From positions 1-23,951 of the forward strand of contig CALBRY010000155.1 of the NCBI GenBank assembly GCA_937927665.1: a DNA stretch of 23,951 nucleotides. The letters run 5' to 3'. The DNA is from an uncultured Chloroflexota bacterium. Its GTDB lineage: Bacteria; Chloroflexota; Anaerolineae; Aggregatilineales; Phototrophicaceae. Under the pieces are notes generated by a model. That model was given only the letters and a program-made list of their open reading frames with translations. It had not been told where the DNA came from and did no database searches. The translations under genes and the position numbers were made by a program. Below, one piece after another: positions 1-7,927 of the stretch (positions are counted from its first letter, which is position 1; the number at the start of each line of letters is the position of its first letter).

Positions 1-1
1 T

Positions 2-556
2 TACAGCGGATGGCAGCTTCAGAAAGCCGTCGATATGAGCCGCGCGCATGGGTGGGAAATCTACGCCTGTTTGCAGCCGCTCTATAACATGCTGGATCGC
101 TGGACAGAAAACGAACTCGTTCCGGTATGCCTCAACGAAGGGTTGGGGATCATCCCGTGGAGTCCGCTGCGCGGCGGCTGGTTGAGCGGCAAATACAAAC
201 GCGGGATGAATGCACCAATCGAAAACACGCGCATCGACGAAGCGGCGAAAAAAGGCTGGAGCGAACGTTGGGATACCTACGCCAACGATCGCACATGGGC
301 GATCCTAGATATGCTGTTCCGCGTGGCAGAGGAAACAGGCAAATCACCTGCTCAGGTTGCGCTGCGCTGGCTTCTGCAAATGCCGGGAGTCACCGCGCCG
401 ATTACCGGAGCGCGCACCCGTTCCCATTTGCAGGACAATCTCGGCGCTGCCGGGTGGAGCCTGACCGAAAAACAGATGAGCGATCTCACCCAGATCAGCA
501 CGCCGCCAGAGCTGTACCCATACGATTTTATTGCCAGAGCCAATAACGGGCGTTAA
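2..556 (+). CDS. Aldo/keto reductase, C-terminal part (5' truncated by window edge)
   Basis: This is the C-terminal part of an aldo/keto reductase, a cytosolic NAD(P)H-dependent oxidoreductase with a TIM-barrel fold. The open frame runs in from the window edge, reading YSGWQLQKAVDMSRAHGW, so the Met at 35 is internal and the real start lies outside. Family features visible are the Q-P-L-Y-N segment near the start, the block GIIPWSPLRGGWLSGKY, and the late cofactor-binding segment with PITGARTRSHLQDNLGAAGW, where the family binds the nucleotide 2'-phosphate or adenine. About 184 of the usual 310-330 residues are present. The catalytic Asp/Tyr/Lys/His tetrad is mostly upstream and cannot be checked. 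The substrate is unknown. It lies 55 nt upstream of glgA on the same strand, so co-transcription is possible, but a metabolic link to glycogen is not evident. Confidence 0.9.
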   Translation, partial: YSGWQLQKAVDMSRAHGWEIYACLQPLYNMLDRWTENELVPVCLNEGLGIIPWSPLRGGWLSGKYKRGMNAPIENTRIDEAAKKGWSERWDTYANDRTWAILDMLFRVAEETGKSPAQVALRWLLQMPGVTAPITGARTRSHLQDNLGAAGWSLTEKQMSDLTQISTPPELYPYDFIARANNGR

Positions 557-567
557 CCATGCAGCAC

Positions 568-589
568 GGGGGCGCGTGATGGCGCTCCC
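568..589 (+). other. Small GC-rich hairpin between the reductase and glgA
   Basis: GGGGGCGC (568-575) pairs with GCGCTCCC (582-589) around a 6-nt loop, with one G-U wobble. No U-tract follows, so it is not a convincing intrinsic terminator. It may be an mRNA processing or stability element in the 55-nt spacer, or chance in GC-rich DNA. Confidence 0.25.
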
Positions 590-611
590 ACCCTACAAAG
601 GGAAGCACATC

Positions 612-2072
612 ATGAAAGTCTTATTCACCAGTGCCGAAGTTGATCCATTTGCAAAAATTGGCGGACTTGCCGATGTGGTGGGGTCGCTCCCGAAAGCGCT
701 GCGCCAACAGGGTATCGATGCCCGTGTTTTGATGCCTGATTACGGCTTTATCGATAAGGAGCGCTGGAATACGCGCTACGTCCTCGATTTTGAAGTCCAT
801 CGCCGTACCGGTGTCACTCACTGCGGACTTTACATGACGGAATACGAAAGTGTGCCGATTTATTTTCTGCGCGCACAGCCGTATTTCGGCTTTGAGCCGG
901 GCGTTTATCAAGGCTGGGAAATGGATGTCCCGCGCTTTACACTGTTTTCTCAGGCGGCGCTTGCCGTGTGTGATGCGCTCAACGCTTATCAAGGCTGGAT
1001 GCCCGATGTCATCCATGCGAATGACTGGCACACCGGATTGATCCCGTTCTTGGTCAGCCGCGCCCGTCAAGAACAGCCGCATTGGTCAAGCGTTGGGACA
1101 ATGTTCACGATCCACAACCTCGCCTATCAAGGGGAATATGTCGGCGGGTGGATGTGGGAATACGGCATCCCGGGACGTGATGATCACCCTGATCTGGCGC
1201 GGCTTGGCAAAACTGATAACTTGATGGCGATCGGGATCGGGTATGCGGATGTTATAACGACGGTCAGCCCGCGTTACGCCGTCGAGATTCAATATCCATA
1301 TCAAGGGTATGGTCTGGATCAACTGCTGCGCGCCCGTGTGATGAATCTCGTCGGTATCCTAAACGGAATCGATGCTGGACGCTGGAATCCCGAAGTCGAT
1401 CCACAGCTCGTTTCGCACTTCAACGCGGATAACTTCGCGACGGCACGGCTTCCCAACAAACGACAGCTTCAAACCGATGCAGGACTGCCTGTGCGCGACG
1501 ATGTCCCGCTGATCGGTTTGGTCAGCCGCCTTGTCGCTCAAAAAGGGATGGATCTCGCGGTGGGTCCACTGCGACAAATCCTTTCCGAACGCGATGTGCA
1601 GTTTGTCGCGCTTGGTGCGGGTGAGTACGGAATCGAAAACGCGCTGTTCCAGATCAGCGAAGATTACCGCGATAAGGCGCGGGTTTATCTCGGTTACAGT
1701 GCTGCTCAAGCACAGCGGATTTATGGCGGCAGCGACCTTTTCTTGATGCCAAGTCGCTATGAGCCGTGCGGTACAAGCCAGATGTTCGCCATGCGTTACG
1801 GATCGCTTCCGCTGGTGCGAGCGACGGGCGGGCTTGCCGACACTGTGATCAACTACGACAACGCGGCGGCAGAAACCGGCACGGGATTTGTGTTTGAATG
1901 GGAAACACCAGACGCCGTTTATGGCACGCTCCAATGGGCGTTGGATACTTACCGCAGCAGCCCGTATGCGTGGCGTCGGATGCAGGAACGCGCCATGCGA
2001 ACGGATTTTAGCTGGACAAAGAGCGCGGACGAATACATTACTTTATACCGGCAGATTTCAAAGAAGGGATAA
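612..2072 (+). CDS. glgA: Glycogen synthase (ADP-glucose type, GT5)
   Basis: Glycogen synthase transfers glucose from ADP-glucose to the non-reducing end of an alpha-1,4-glucan in the cytosol. The 486-residue product matches the usual 475-490. The N-terminal MKVLFTSAEVDPFAKIGGLADV carries the ADP-glucose-binding Lys15 in the KxGGLADV motif, with Ile16 where many members have Thr. HANDWHTGLIP and TIHNLAYQG follow in the GT5 domain. The C-terminal GT1-like domain has SRLVAQKGMDL and the E-P-C-G-T-S-Q catalytic segment in SRYEPCGTSQ, then RATGGLADTV. An in-frame start exists 27 codons upstream at 531, but it overlaps the reductase and adds non-conserved residues. The ATG at 612 has an AAAGGGAAG-like ribosome site (597-605) and begins exactly at the family N-terminus. 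glgC follows after 8 nt, indicating an operon. Confidence 0.96.
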   Translation: MKVLFTSAEVDPFAKIGGLADVVGSLPKALRQQGIDARVLMPDYGFIDKERWNTRYVLDFEVHRRTGVTHCGLYMTEYESVPIYFLRAQPYFGFEPGVYQGWEMDVPRFTLFSQAALAVCDALNAYQGWMPDVIHANDWHTGLIPFLVSRARQEQPHWSSVGTMFTIHNLAYQGEYVGGWMWEYGIPGRDDHPDLARLGKTDNLMAIGIGYADVITTVSPRYAVEIQYPYQGYGLDQLLRARVMNLVGILNGIDAGRWNPEVDPQLVSHFNADNFATARLPNKRQLQTDAGLPVRDDVPLIGLVSRLVAQKGMDLAVGPLRQILSERDVQFVALGAGEYGIENALFQISEDYRDKARVYLGYSAAQAQRIYGGSDLFLMPSRYEPCGTSQMFAMRYGSLPLVRATGGLADTVINYDNAAAETGTGFVFEWETPDAVYGTLQWALDTYRSSPYAWRRMQERAMRTDFSWTKSADEYITLYRQISKKG

Positions 2073-2080
2073 ATCAGAGG

Positions 2081-3346
2081 ATGAAGACGAAAGCAGTCAT
2101 TCTCGCAGGCGGTGAAGGAACGCGATTGGCAACTTTGACGCAGAAACGCGCCAAACCTGCCGTGCCATTTGGGGGCAAATACCGGATCATCGATTTCACA
2201 CTGTCGAATTGTGTGAACAGCGGCATTTTTGACGTGTTAATCTTGACCCAGTACCGTCCTCACAGCCTTAACGATCACATTGAACGCGGTCGCCCGTGGG
2301 ATCTCGACCGCTCGTTTACAGGCGGCGTGCAAATTTTGCAGCCGTATAAAGGTCGCTACGATACCGATTGGTATTCAGGCACAGCCGACGCCGTGCAGCA
2401 GAATCTCAACTTCGTGCGGCGCGGTCGCCCGGATTATGTGCTCATCCTCTCCGGCGATCATATTTACCAGATGGACTATGACACGGTGATCCAGTTCCAC
2501 CGCGATAAGCGGGCGGATGTGACGATCTGCGCAATCTCCGTGCCGCTCGATGAAGCAAGTCGCTACGGCATCCTCGATGTTGATGCGAACGCGCGCGTTT
2601 CGGCATTCATCGAAAAACCTGTCAATCCGCCGAGCAATCTCGCCAGCATGGGCGTTTATCTGTTCAATTACGATGTGTTGGAACAGCTTCTTCGCGAAGA
2701 TCGTGACATGGGCGAAGGCAGCGATCACGATTTTGGCAAGAATATCATCCCGCGCATGGTGCGCGAGAATATGAATCTGTTCGCTTACATCTACGGCGGC
2801 TACTGGCTGGATGTCGGTACGATCGAGTCGTATTGGGAAGCCCATATGGACTTGCTCAATTCGCCGCCGTCGCTCAATTTGAACGATCGTACATGGGTGG
2901 TGCATACGCGCAGCGAGGAGCGCGCCCCGGCGCAAATCGCAGCGGGCGCGCAGATTCGCAACAGTATGATCTGCAATGGTGCGATCATCAGCGAAGGTGC
3001 CATTGTCGAACGTTCGGTGCTTTCACCGGGGGTATTCGTTGGTCCCAACGCCGTCATCCGCGAATCGGTCATTTTGACCGACTCGTATATCGAGGCGGGC
3101 GCGGTCGTCGAACGGGCAATTCTGGATAAGATCGTGATCATCGGCGCGAACGCGCATGTCGGCGCGATCAACACGATGGGTGAACTTGGAATCGTCTGTG
3201 TGGGCAAGAACGCGCATGTTCCGGCAGGCTTCACGATTGGACCCAGTTCGATTCTCGGGACAGACCTACGCCCTGAAGAATTCGACAGCTATCCAAACAA
3301 AGTAGTCCCCAGCGGCACACGTGTGGGTTACAAAGGCAAGAAATAA
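2081..3346 (+). CDS. glgC: Glucose-1-phosphate adenylyltransferase (ADP-glucose pyrophosphorylase)
   Basis: This enzyme makes ADP-glucose and pyrophosphate from glucose-1-phosphate and ATP, the committed step of bacterial glycogen synthesis. The 421-residue length is typical. The nucleotidyltransferase domain begins with AGGEGTRLATLTQKRAKPAV (residues 9-28) and GGKYRIIDFTLSNCVNSGI. Arg15 and Lys25 are the expected substrate contacts, and Lys33 aligns with the Lys that binds the activator fructose-1,6-bisphosphate in enteric GlgC. YQMDYD and YWLDVGTIESYWEAHMDLL follow. From about residue 290 the chain has hexapeptide-type turns (ICNGAIISEGAIVERSVLSP) of a left-handed beta-helix, the regulatory and oligomerisation domain. 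The start lies 8 nt after the glgA stop. AGAGG abuts the ATG and AAGAAGGG (2061-2068) is better placed as ribosome site. It is probably co-transcribed with glgA and allosterically controlled. Confidence 0.97.
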   Translation: MKTKAVILAGGEGTRLATLTQKRAKPAVPFGGKYRIIDFTLSNCVNSGIFDVLILTQYRPHSLNDHIERGRPWDLDRSFTGGVQILQPYKGRYDTDWYSGTADAVQQNLNFVRRGRPDYVLILSGDHIYQMDYDTVIQFHRDKRADVTICAISVPLDEASRYGILDVDANARVSAFIEKPVNPPSNLASMGVYLFNYDVLEQLLREDRDMGEGSDHDFGKNIIPRMVRENMNLFAYIYGGYWLDVGTIESYWEAHMDLLNSPPSLNLNDRTWVVHTRSEERAPAQIAAGAQIRNSMICNGAIISEGAIVERSVLSPGVFVGPNAVIRESVILTDSYIEAGAVVERAILDKIVIIGANAHVGAINTMGELGIVCVGKNAHVPAGFTIGPSSILGTDLRPEEFDSYPNKVVPSGTRVGYKGKK

Positions 3347-3357
3347 GCCATAAAACA

Positions 3358-3389
3358 GCCGCCCCTTTTGGCAAACCAAGAGGGGCGGC
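3358..3389. terminator. Strong hairpin between convergent glgC and the CBM48 gene
   Basis: A 14-bp stem (left arm 3358-3371, right arm 3376-3389, one wobble) closes a CAAA loop. Read on the minus strand it is followed by TGTTTTATGG, a modest U-tract, so it best fits termination of the minus-strand CBM48 gene. It may also stop glgC transcripts, although the plus-strand side lacks a U-tract. Confidence 0.7.
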
Positions 3390-3406
3390 GATCATGACTG
3401 CGATAA

Positions 3407-3736
3407 CTACTCCGCGTCGTCCGACTCTTCACCCGTATCGACAGTGGACACGACCGAATTATCACCGCTGAACGGATTGGGAACATAGTGATCGGCTTCC
3501 CAATCATTGTGCCATTCCGCGCCATTCACCAGATAGCGGAACTGAAATTCCTTCCCTTTTTCGAGGGTCACGACCAGCGTGAAGCTGCCGTCTTTCTGCC
3601 GTTTCATCGGCAGTGATTCTTCGCTCCAATCGTTGAAGTCGCCTACCAGATGAACGGACTCGCCCTGAACACTGGCGGGCAGCGAGAATGTCACTTTGCA
3701 GACCGGCTTGGTCTTGAGAAACTGCTTCTTCAGCAT
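3407..3736 (-). CDS. Stand-alone CBM48/AMPK-type glycogen-binding domain protein
   Basis: This is a 109-residue protein consisting almost wholly of a CBM48 (isoamylase N-terminal / AMPK-beta glycogen-binding) fold. Evidence is the run SVHLVGDFNDWSEESLPM (about 27-44), then DGSFTLVVTLEKGKEFQFRY and NGAEWHNDWEADHYVPNPFSGDNSVV. These match the VxxVGxFNxW ... FxYxVxGxxWxxDP pattern with sugar-stacking Trp residues (Trp37, Trp75). No catalytic domain is attached. The tail is acidic (GEESDDAE). It probably binds glycogen or regulates the neighbouring glycogen enzymes; this is inference from fold and location. The frame opens further upstream to 3862, but those residues look non-coding (Cys/His/Arg-rich). 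Starts are possible at 3748 and 3736; I chose 3736 because AGGATG sits 9 nt before it. Confidence 0.85.
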   Translation of the reverse strand: MLKKQFLKTKPVCKVTFSLPASVQGESVHLVGDFNDWSEESLPMKRQKDGSFTLVVTLEKGKEFQFRYLVNGAEWHNDWEADHYVPNPFSGDNSVVSTVDTGEESDDAE

Positions 3737-3809
3737 GATTGTTTGCATCCTAACCGTGATACTGGCACAGAGACGTCGCTTATGAAGCGCGCAGACGCCA
3801 TGACATGAT

Positions 3810-3838
3810 TTTGTAGCACAATCCGAATGGAATCTAAA
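3810..3838 (-). promoter_or_regulatory. Candidate sigma-70 promoter for the CBM48 gene
   Basis: Read on the minus strand, TTTAGA (3838-3833) and TACAAA (3815-3810) are spaced by 17 bp, and TGC before the -10 forms an extended -10. Each hexamer matches consensus at four of six positions. The start codon is about 75 nt downstream. Confidence 0.3.
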
Positions 3839-3929
3839 GGGTGGTCGTGTGAAAAAATGCACAGAGTATGTGGGGTAATTTTCATCACCGCGATTGGATA
3901 GATGGAATAATGTGTGATTTTCTGCATCC

Positions 3930-3958
3930 TTGCCGAGATTTGCGAAACGGGCTATCCT
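3930..3958 (+). promoter_or_regulatory. Candidate sigma-70 promoter for glgP
   Basis: TTGCCG (3930-3935), a 17-bp spacer and TATCCT (3953-3958) lie about 30 nt before the glgP start. Both hexamers match at four of six positions. The same TTGCCG-17-bp arrangement is seen ahead of the response regulator at 10156. Confidence 0.4.
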
Positions 3959-3988
3959 GACAATCGCACTGGACTTTGAGGAGTCATT

Positions 3989-6559
3989 ATGGTCAAACCC
4001 GTTGCCGTTGTTAGCGTTGTCCCGAATTTACCGGACGCGCTCAAGGGACTTCACGATCTCGCGTATAATCTCCGGTGGGCATGGGATCACGACACCATCG
4101 CCTTGTTTCGCCGCCTAGACCGCGAACTGTGGGAAAACACTGGACATAATCCGGTTGCTATGCTCGGCATGATCAGTCAGGAACGTCTGTATGCTATTTG
4201 TGACGATCCGGCGTTCATGGTGCATTACCGCCGCGCATTAGAGAGCTTAGATACCTATCTCAACGATCCGAACACATGGTATGCCACGAACTATAGGGAA
4301 CTGGGAAACCCGGTTTACGCCTATTTTTCGATGGAATTCGGCATTACCGAGTGTGTTCAGAATTATTCGGGCGGTTTGGGTATTCTGAGCGGCGACCACA
4401 TGAAAAGCGCCAGCGACCTCGGGCTGCCGATGGTCGGTGTAGGGCTTCTGTATCAAGAAGGTTATTTCCGTCAATATTTGAATGCTGACGGGTATCAACA
4501 AGAACGTTATCCGATCAACGATTGGGCGAATCTGCCCGTCTCATTGGTGCGTAATCCCGATGGCTCGGTACTCAAGATCGCCGTACCGCTGCCGGGACAT
4601 GATCTGTACGCGCAAGTTTGGCGGATGCAGGTCGGTCGTATTCCGCTGTTCCTCCTCGATTCGAACATCTCCGATAATCCACGCGAAGAAGACCGCAACC
4701 TCACCGACCGTTTGTACGGCGGCGATAAGCGTACCCGCATCCGTCAAGAGATTCTGATGGGTATCGGCGGCATCCGCGCGCTTGAGGCGATGGGACTTCA
4801 CCCCGATGTTTGCCACATGAACGAGCCGCATTCAGCCTTCCTCGCGCTGGAGCGTATTCGTCTGTTTATGGGCAGGCACAAGCTGAATTTCTACGAAGCG
4901 CGCGATATTCTCGCTGCGTCGAATGTCTTTACGACCCATACGCCGGTTCCGGCAGGTCTAGAGCGTTTCGGCTATGATTTGATCGATGAACACTTCCCGC
5001 CCTATTGGGAGTCGCTCGGCTTGGATCGTGAGCGGTTCATCTCGCTTGGGCGCGAGAATATGGGAAGTTACGAACTTTTCTCGATGGCAGTTCTAGCGCT
5101 CCATCTTTCGGGCGCGGCGAATGGTGTTTCGGCGCTGCATGGCGAAGTCTCACGCGGGCTGTGGCAGTGGATGTATCCCAATATTCCGCGTCATGAAATC
5201 CCGATCAGCGCTGTCACCAACGGGATTCATTTGCAAACATGGGTCAGCGGTGAAATGGCGCAGTTGTTTGATCGCTATCTCAACCCACGCTGGCGCAACG
5301 AAGAATACCGCGCCGATATTTGGGAAGAAGCGCAGACGATCCCCGATACGGAACTCTGGCGCACCCATGAGCGCCGCCGCGAACGCTTGATCGCGTTTGT
5401 ACGCGAACGTGTGATCGAATCGCTTCAGCGCCGGGGCGCTCCGCAAAGTGAACTGGAAAACGCGGGTGAACTACTCAACCCGGATGCGCTGACGATTGGT
5501 TTTGCGCGCCGCTTTGCGACCTACAAGCGGGCGACGATGCTGTTCCGCGATCCTGAACGACTGGCGCGCATCCTGAACAACCCGGAAGCACCCGTACAGA
5601 TCATCTTCGCGGGTAAGGCTCACCCACACGATACCGAAGGCAAAGAGTTCATCCGCCAGATCGTCCGCATGTCACAGCTTCCCGAATTCAAGCACTCGCT
5701 CGTGTTCGTCGAAGACTACGATATGCACGTCGCGCGGTATCTCGTGCAGGGTGTCGATGTGTGGCTGAATAACCCGCGCCGCCCGAAAGAAGCAAGCGGT
5801 ACAAGCGGCATGAAAGTGATCTACAACGGCGGCTTGAACTGCTCCGTCCTCGATGGTTGGTGGGACGAAGGCTATGATCCGTCGGTCGGTTGGGCAATTG
5901 GCGGACGCGAAAACTACGCTGACAGTGATGGCGATCTACAGGATTATGTGGAAAGCACGGCGCTGTATAATCTGCTCGAACGCGAAATTATCCCCGGTTT
6001 CTACGAGCGCGGGCGCGATAACGTTCCGCGTGCGTGGGTCGGCAAGATGAAACATGGACTCCAGAAGCTCGCGCCGTTCTTCAATACGCATCGCATGGTG
6101 CAGGAATACACGACAAACCTGTATATTCCCGCCTATCAGCGCCTCGTCGAGATGACCACGCCCAATCTTGAGCATGGGCTTGATTTTTCGCGGTGGCGCT
6201 ACAAACTCGGCACGAGTTGGGAACATGTCAATATCGATCAGGTGAGTGTAGCAGAACGTACGGTCACGGTGGGTATGGAAGTAGAAGTAACGGCATCCGT
6301 CAAGTTGGGGACGCTCACGCCCAAAGATGTGCGCGTGCAGTTGTATTCCGCGCCGCTGACCACACGCGGCGAAATTGGCGAAAACGGGGAAGCGGTCGAT
6401 ATGATTCCGCAGAGCGGCAGCAACGGCACCTACACGTTTACCGCAAAAGTGAGTTATGTCACCAGCGGCGAACGCGGACTTTCCGTGCGTGTTGTTCCGC
6501 ACCATGACGCGCTGATCAGCGATTTCCAGTTGGGCATTGTCCGCTGGGCACAGCAGTAA
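3989..6559 (+). CDS. glgP: Alpha-glucan phosphorylase, DUF3417-containing type
   Basis: The enzyme releases glucose-1-phosphate from the ends of alpha-1,4-glucans using phosphate and pyridoxal phosphate (GT35). The 856-residue length fits the TIGR02094-like subgroup with an N-terminal DUF3417 domain, here LPDALKGLHDLAYNLRWAWD and following (about 10-120). Catalytic-core landmarks are YFSMEFGI, NYSGGLGILSGDHMKSASDL, THTPVPAGLERF with His317, TIGFARRFATYKRA, and EASGTSGMK, where Lys609 is the expected PLP lysine. A beta-rich C-terminal segment (about 735-850) ends in QLGIVRWAQQ, as in this subgroup. GAGGAG (3978-3983) lies 5 nt before the ATG. It has its own candidate promoter and sits beside glgA, glgC and the CBM48 gene, so it probably mobilises glycogen or recycles maltodextrins. 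Confidence 0.95.
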   Translation: MVKPVAVVSVVPNLPDALKGLHDLAYNLRWAWDHDTIALFRRLDRELWENTGHNPVAMLGMISQERLYAICDDPAFMVHYRRALESLDTYLNDPNTWYATNYRELGNPVYAYFSMEFGITECVQNYSGGLGILSGDHMKSASDLGLPMVGVGLLYQEGYFRQYLNADGYQQERYPINDWANLPVSLVRNPDGSVLKIAVPLPGHDLYAQVWRMQVGRIPLFLLDSNISDNPREEDRNLTDRLYGGDKRTRIRQEILMGIGGIRALEAMGLHPDVCHMNEPHSAFLALERIRLFMGRHKLNFYEARDILAASNVFTTHTPVPAGLERFGYDLIDEHFPPYWESLGLDRERFISLGRENMGSYELFSMAVLALHLSGAANGVSALHGEVSRGLWQWMYPNIPRHEIPISAVTNGIHLQTWVSGEMAQLFDRYLNPRWRNEEYRADIWEEAQTIPDTELWRTHERRRERLIAFVRERVIESLQRRGAPQSELENAGELLNPDALTIGFARRFATYKRATMLFRDPERLARILNNPEAPVQIIFAGKAHPHDTEGKEFIRQIVRMSQLPEFKHSLVFVEDYDMHVARYLVQGVDVWLNNPRRPKEASGTSGMKVIYNGGLNCSVLDGWWDEGYDPSVGWAIGGRENYADSDGDLQDYVESTALYNLLEREIIPGFYERGRDNVPRAWVGKMKHGLQKLAPFFNTHRMVQEYTTNLYIPAYQRLVEMTTPNLEHGLDFSRWRYKLGTSWEHVNIDQVSVAERTVTVGMEVEVTASVKLGTLTPKDVRVQLYSAPLTTRGEIGENGEAVDMIPQSGSNGTYTFTAKVSYVTSGERGLSVRVVPHHDALISDFQLGIVRWAQQ

Positions 6560-6575
6560 CAAAAAGCAGTTAAAT

Positions 6576-6627
6576 GTTAAAAGTTGAAAGTGACAAGCCG
6601 AAAAACGGCTGACTTTCAACTTTTAAC
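6576..6627. terminator. Long inverted repeat between convergent glgP and the ABC permease gene
   Basis: A perfect 16-bp inverted repeat (6576-6591 with 6612-6627) encloses an inner AGCCG-AAAAA-CGGCT hairpin. A further GCAGTTA/TAACTGC pair (6565-6571 with 6638-6644) extends the symmetry outward. It lies between the glgP stop and the stop of the opposing permease gene, with A/T-rich arms on both sides, so it probably acts as a bidirectional terminator. The length and symmetry could also mark a dispersed palindromic repeat. Confidence 0.7.
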
Positions 6628-6646
6628 TTGTGCTTTCTAACTGCGT

Positions 6647-7924
6647 TTATCCGCGAATGATCGCCGGAATATCCTTCAGTTTCGGCACGTTACCCGCAAG
6701 CAGTACACCCGCGCGGAACACACGCGCCGCCAACCAAATCGCAAATACAACGGTGAGCGCCAGCAAGCCGATGCTTAACGCGATCTGCCAGAACGGGACT
6801 TCGCTCACGACCAACCGTGCAGTCATGCTGATCGGCGCGGTGAGCGGGAACAAACTCAGAAACACAACAAGCGGTGCATCAGGCGTCGTAGCGAACAGCG
6901 ACAGGAAATAGAACGGAGCAAGCGCCGGAAGCATAAATACGACGGCGTACTGCGGTCCTTCGCGCATCGAATTCGAGATCGCGCTGATCACGCTGTAGAA
7001 CCCTGCGAACATCAGATACGACAGCAGGAAGTAAACCAGCAAGATCGGCAGTATATCGAGCGGCAGTTGCAGATTCGCCAGCAAACCAAGCGCTCCAACC
7101 GCTTCCCCAATGTTCTGCGCCTGCTGTCCACCCGCGATATTAACCAGCAGGATCATCCCGCCAATCCATACCACGATCTGCAACAAGCCGAGCACACCAA
7201 GCGCGAGAATTTTCCCGGCGAGAAGGTGCAAAGGACGTACCATCGAGACGAGGATTTCCACCAAGCGCGTCTCTTTTTCCTCGATCAGCGTCTGCATCAA
7301 ATACCCGTTGGTCATAAACAGCGTGACCATCAGCGTAAGCGCAAACGCATACACGATCAGGAAGGTTGCATCTTCGTTCACCTTGCCGTCAACGGTCGCC
7401 GTTAACGTCAGGTTTTCTTCGCTGTAGATCGCCGGATAAACAATGCGTGCCGCGATATCCGGATCAACACCTTGCGAGAAATACTGCCGCGCGATGCTTG
7501 ACAGTGTCGAGTCGCCCATCGCGTTCATCTGAAATTCGGGAACGACCGTGATTACGTCTCCGGTTTCGAGATAATCCGCCTCGATCAAGTAATACAGATC
7601 GATTACTTCCGCTGCGATGGCGGCGCGGGCTTCTTCGTCGGTGTCAAAACGCTGCCACGTATCTGGAACAGTAACCTCTCCGAATACGCCGGACAGATCG
7701 ACCAAACCGACATTGGGTGACATCGTTGGATCAAACTGCTCCGTAAATTCCTGAATTGCTTCAGGATCGGTGCTGTTGATGCTGGTGTTCTGCGCGGCAA
7801 GATCGCCGATCACGTTAGTGGCGAGAAACAGCAGCACCGGCACGCCAAACGTGGTGAACAAGAATCCCGGACGCCGGAAATTCCGTTTCAGTTCATAGAG
7901 GAATACAGTCAGCATATGCGCCAT
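6647..7924 (-). CDS. ABC-2 type (NatB-like) transporter permease, second of pair
   Basis: This 425-residue permease subunit of an ABC exporter has the NatB / ABC-2 layout. There is one N-terminal membrane segment (about 21-40), a large extracytoplasmic region (about 41-185), then about five or six hydrophobic segments to the C-terminus. LLAGKILALGVLGLLQIVVW, preceded by EEKETRLVEILVSMV, is the typical cytoplasmic loop contacting the ATPase. GGAGGA lies 9 nt before the ATG at 7924; a second Met three codons later is less likely. Only 3 nt separate it from the upstream permease stop, so it is the last gene of a three-gene operon. It is paralogous to that upstream permease, suggesting a heterodimeric channel. 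NatAB-type systems export Na+, drugs or peptides; the substrate here is unknown. Confidence 0.9.
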   Translation of the reverse strand: MAHMLTVFLYELKRNFRRPGFLFTTFGVPVLLFLATNVIGDLAAQNTSINSTDPEAIQEFTEQFDPTMSPNVGLVDLSGVFGEVTVPDTWQRFDTDEEARAAIAAEVIDLYYLIEADYLETGDVITVVPEFQMNAMGDSTLSSIARQYFSQGVDPDIAARIVYPAIYSEENLTLTATVDGKVNEDATFLIVYAFALTLMVTLFMTNGYLMQTLIEEKETRLVEILVSMVRPLHLLAGKILALGVLGLLQIVVWIGGMILLVNIAGGQQAQNIGEAVGALGLLANLQLPLDILPILLVYFLLSYLMFAGFYSVISAISNSMREGPQYAVVFMLPALAPFYFLSLFATTPDAPLVVFLSLFPLTAPISMTARLVVSEVPFWQIALSIGLLALTVVFAIWLAARVFRAGVLLAGNVPKLKDIPAIIRG

Positions 7925-7927
7925 GAT

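Noticed and set aside
531..611. In-frame upstream extension of GlgA by 27 codons
   Set aside because: It overlaps the reductase gene end and is not family-like. The ATG at 612 has a ribosome site and begins at the conserved N-terminus.
2375..2935. Long minus-strand open frame (186 codons) inside glgC
   Set aside because: It is a His/Ile/Ala-rich shadow of a clearly conserved gene. The same applies to other long opposite-strand frames within glgA (1359-1934), glgP (5936-6619) and the EF-G-like gene (20043-20777).
3737..3862. N-terminal extension of the CBM48 protein to 3862
   Set aside because: Cys/His/Arg-rich composition with no domain match; better ribosome site at the internal start. The divergent promoter region with glgP occupies this space.
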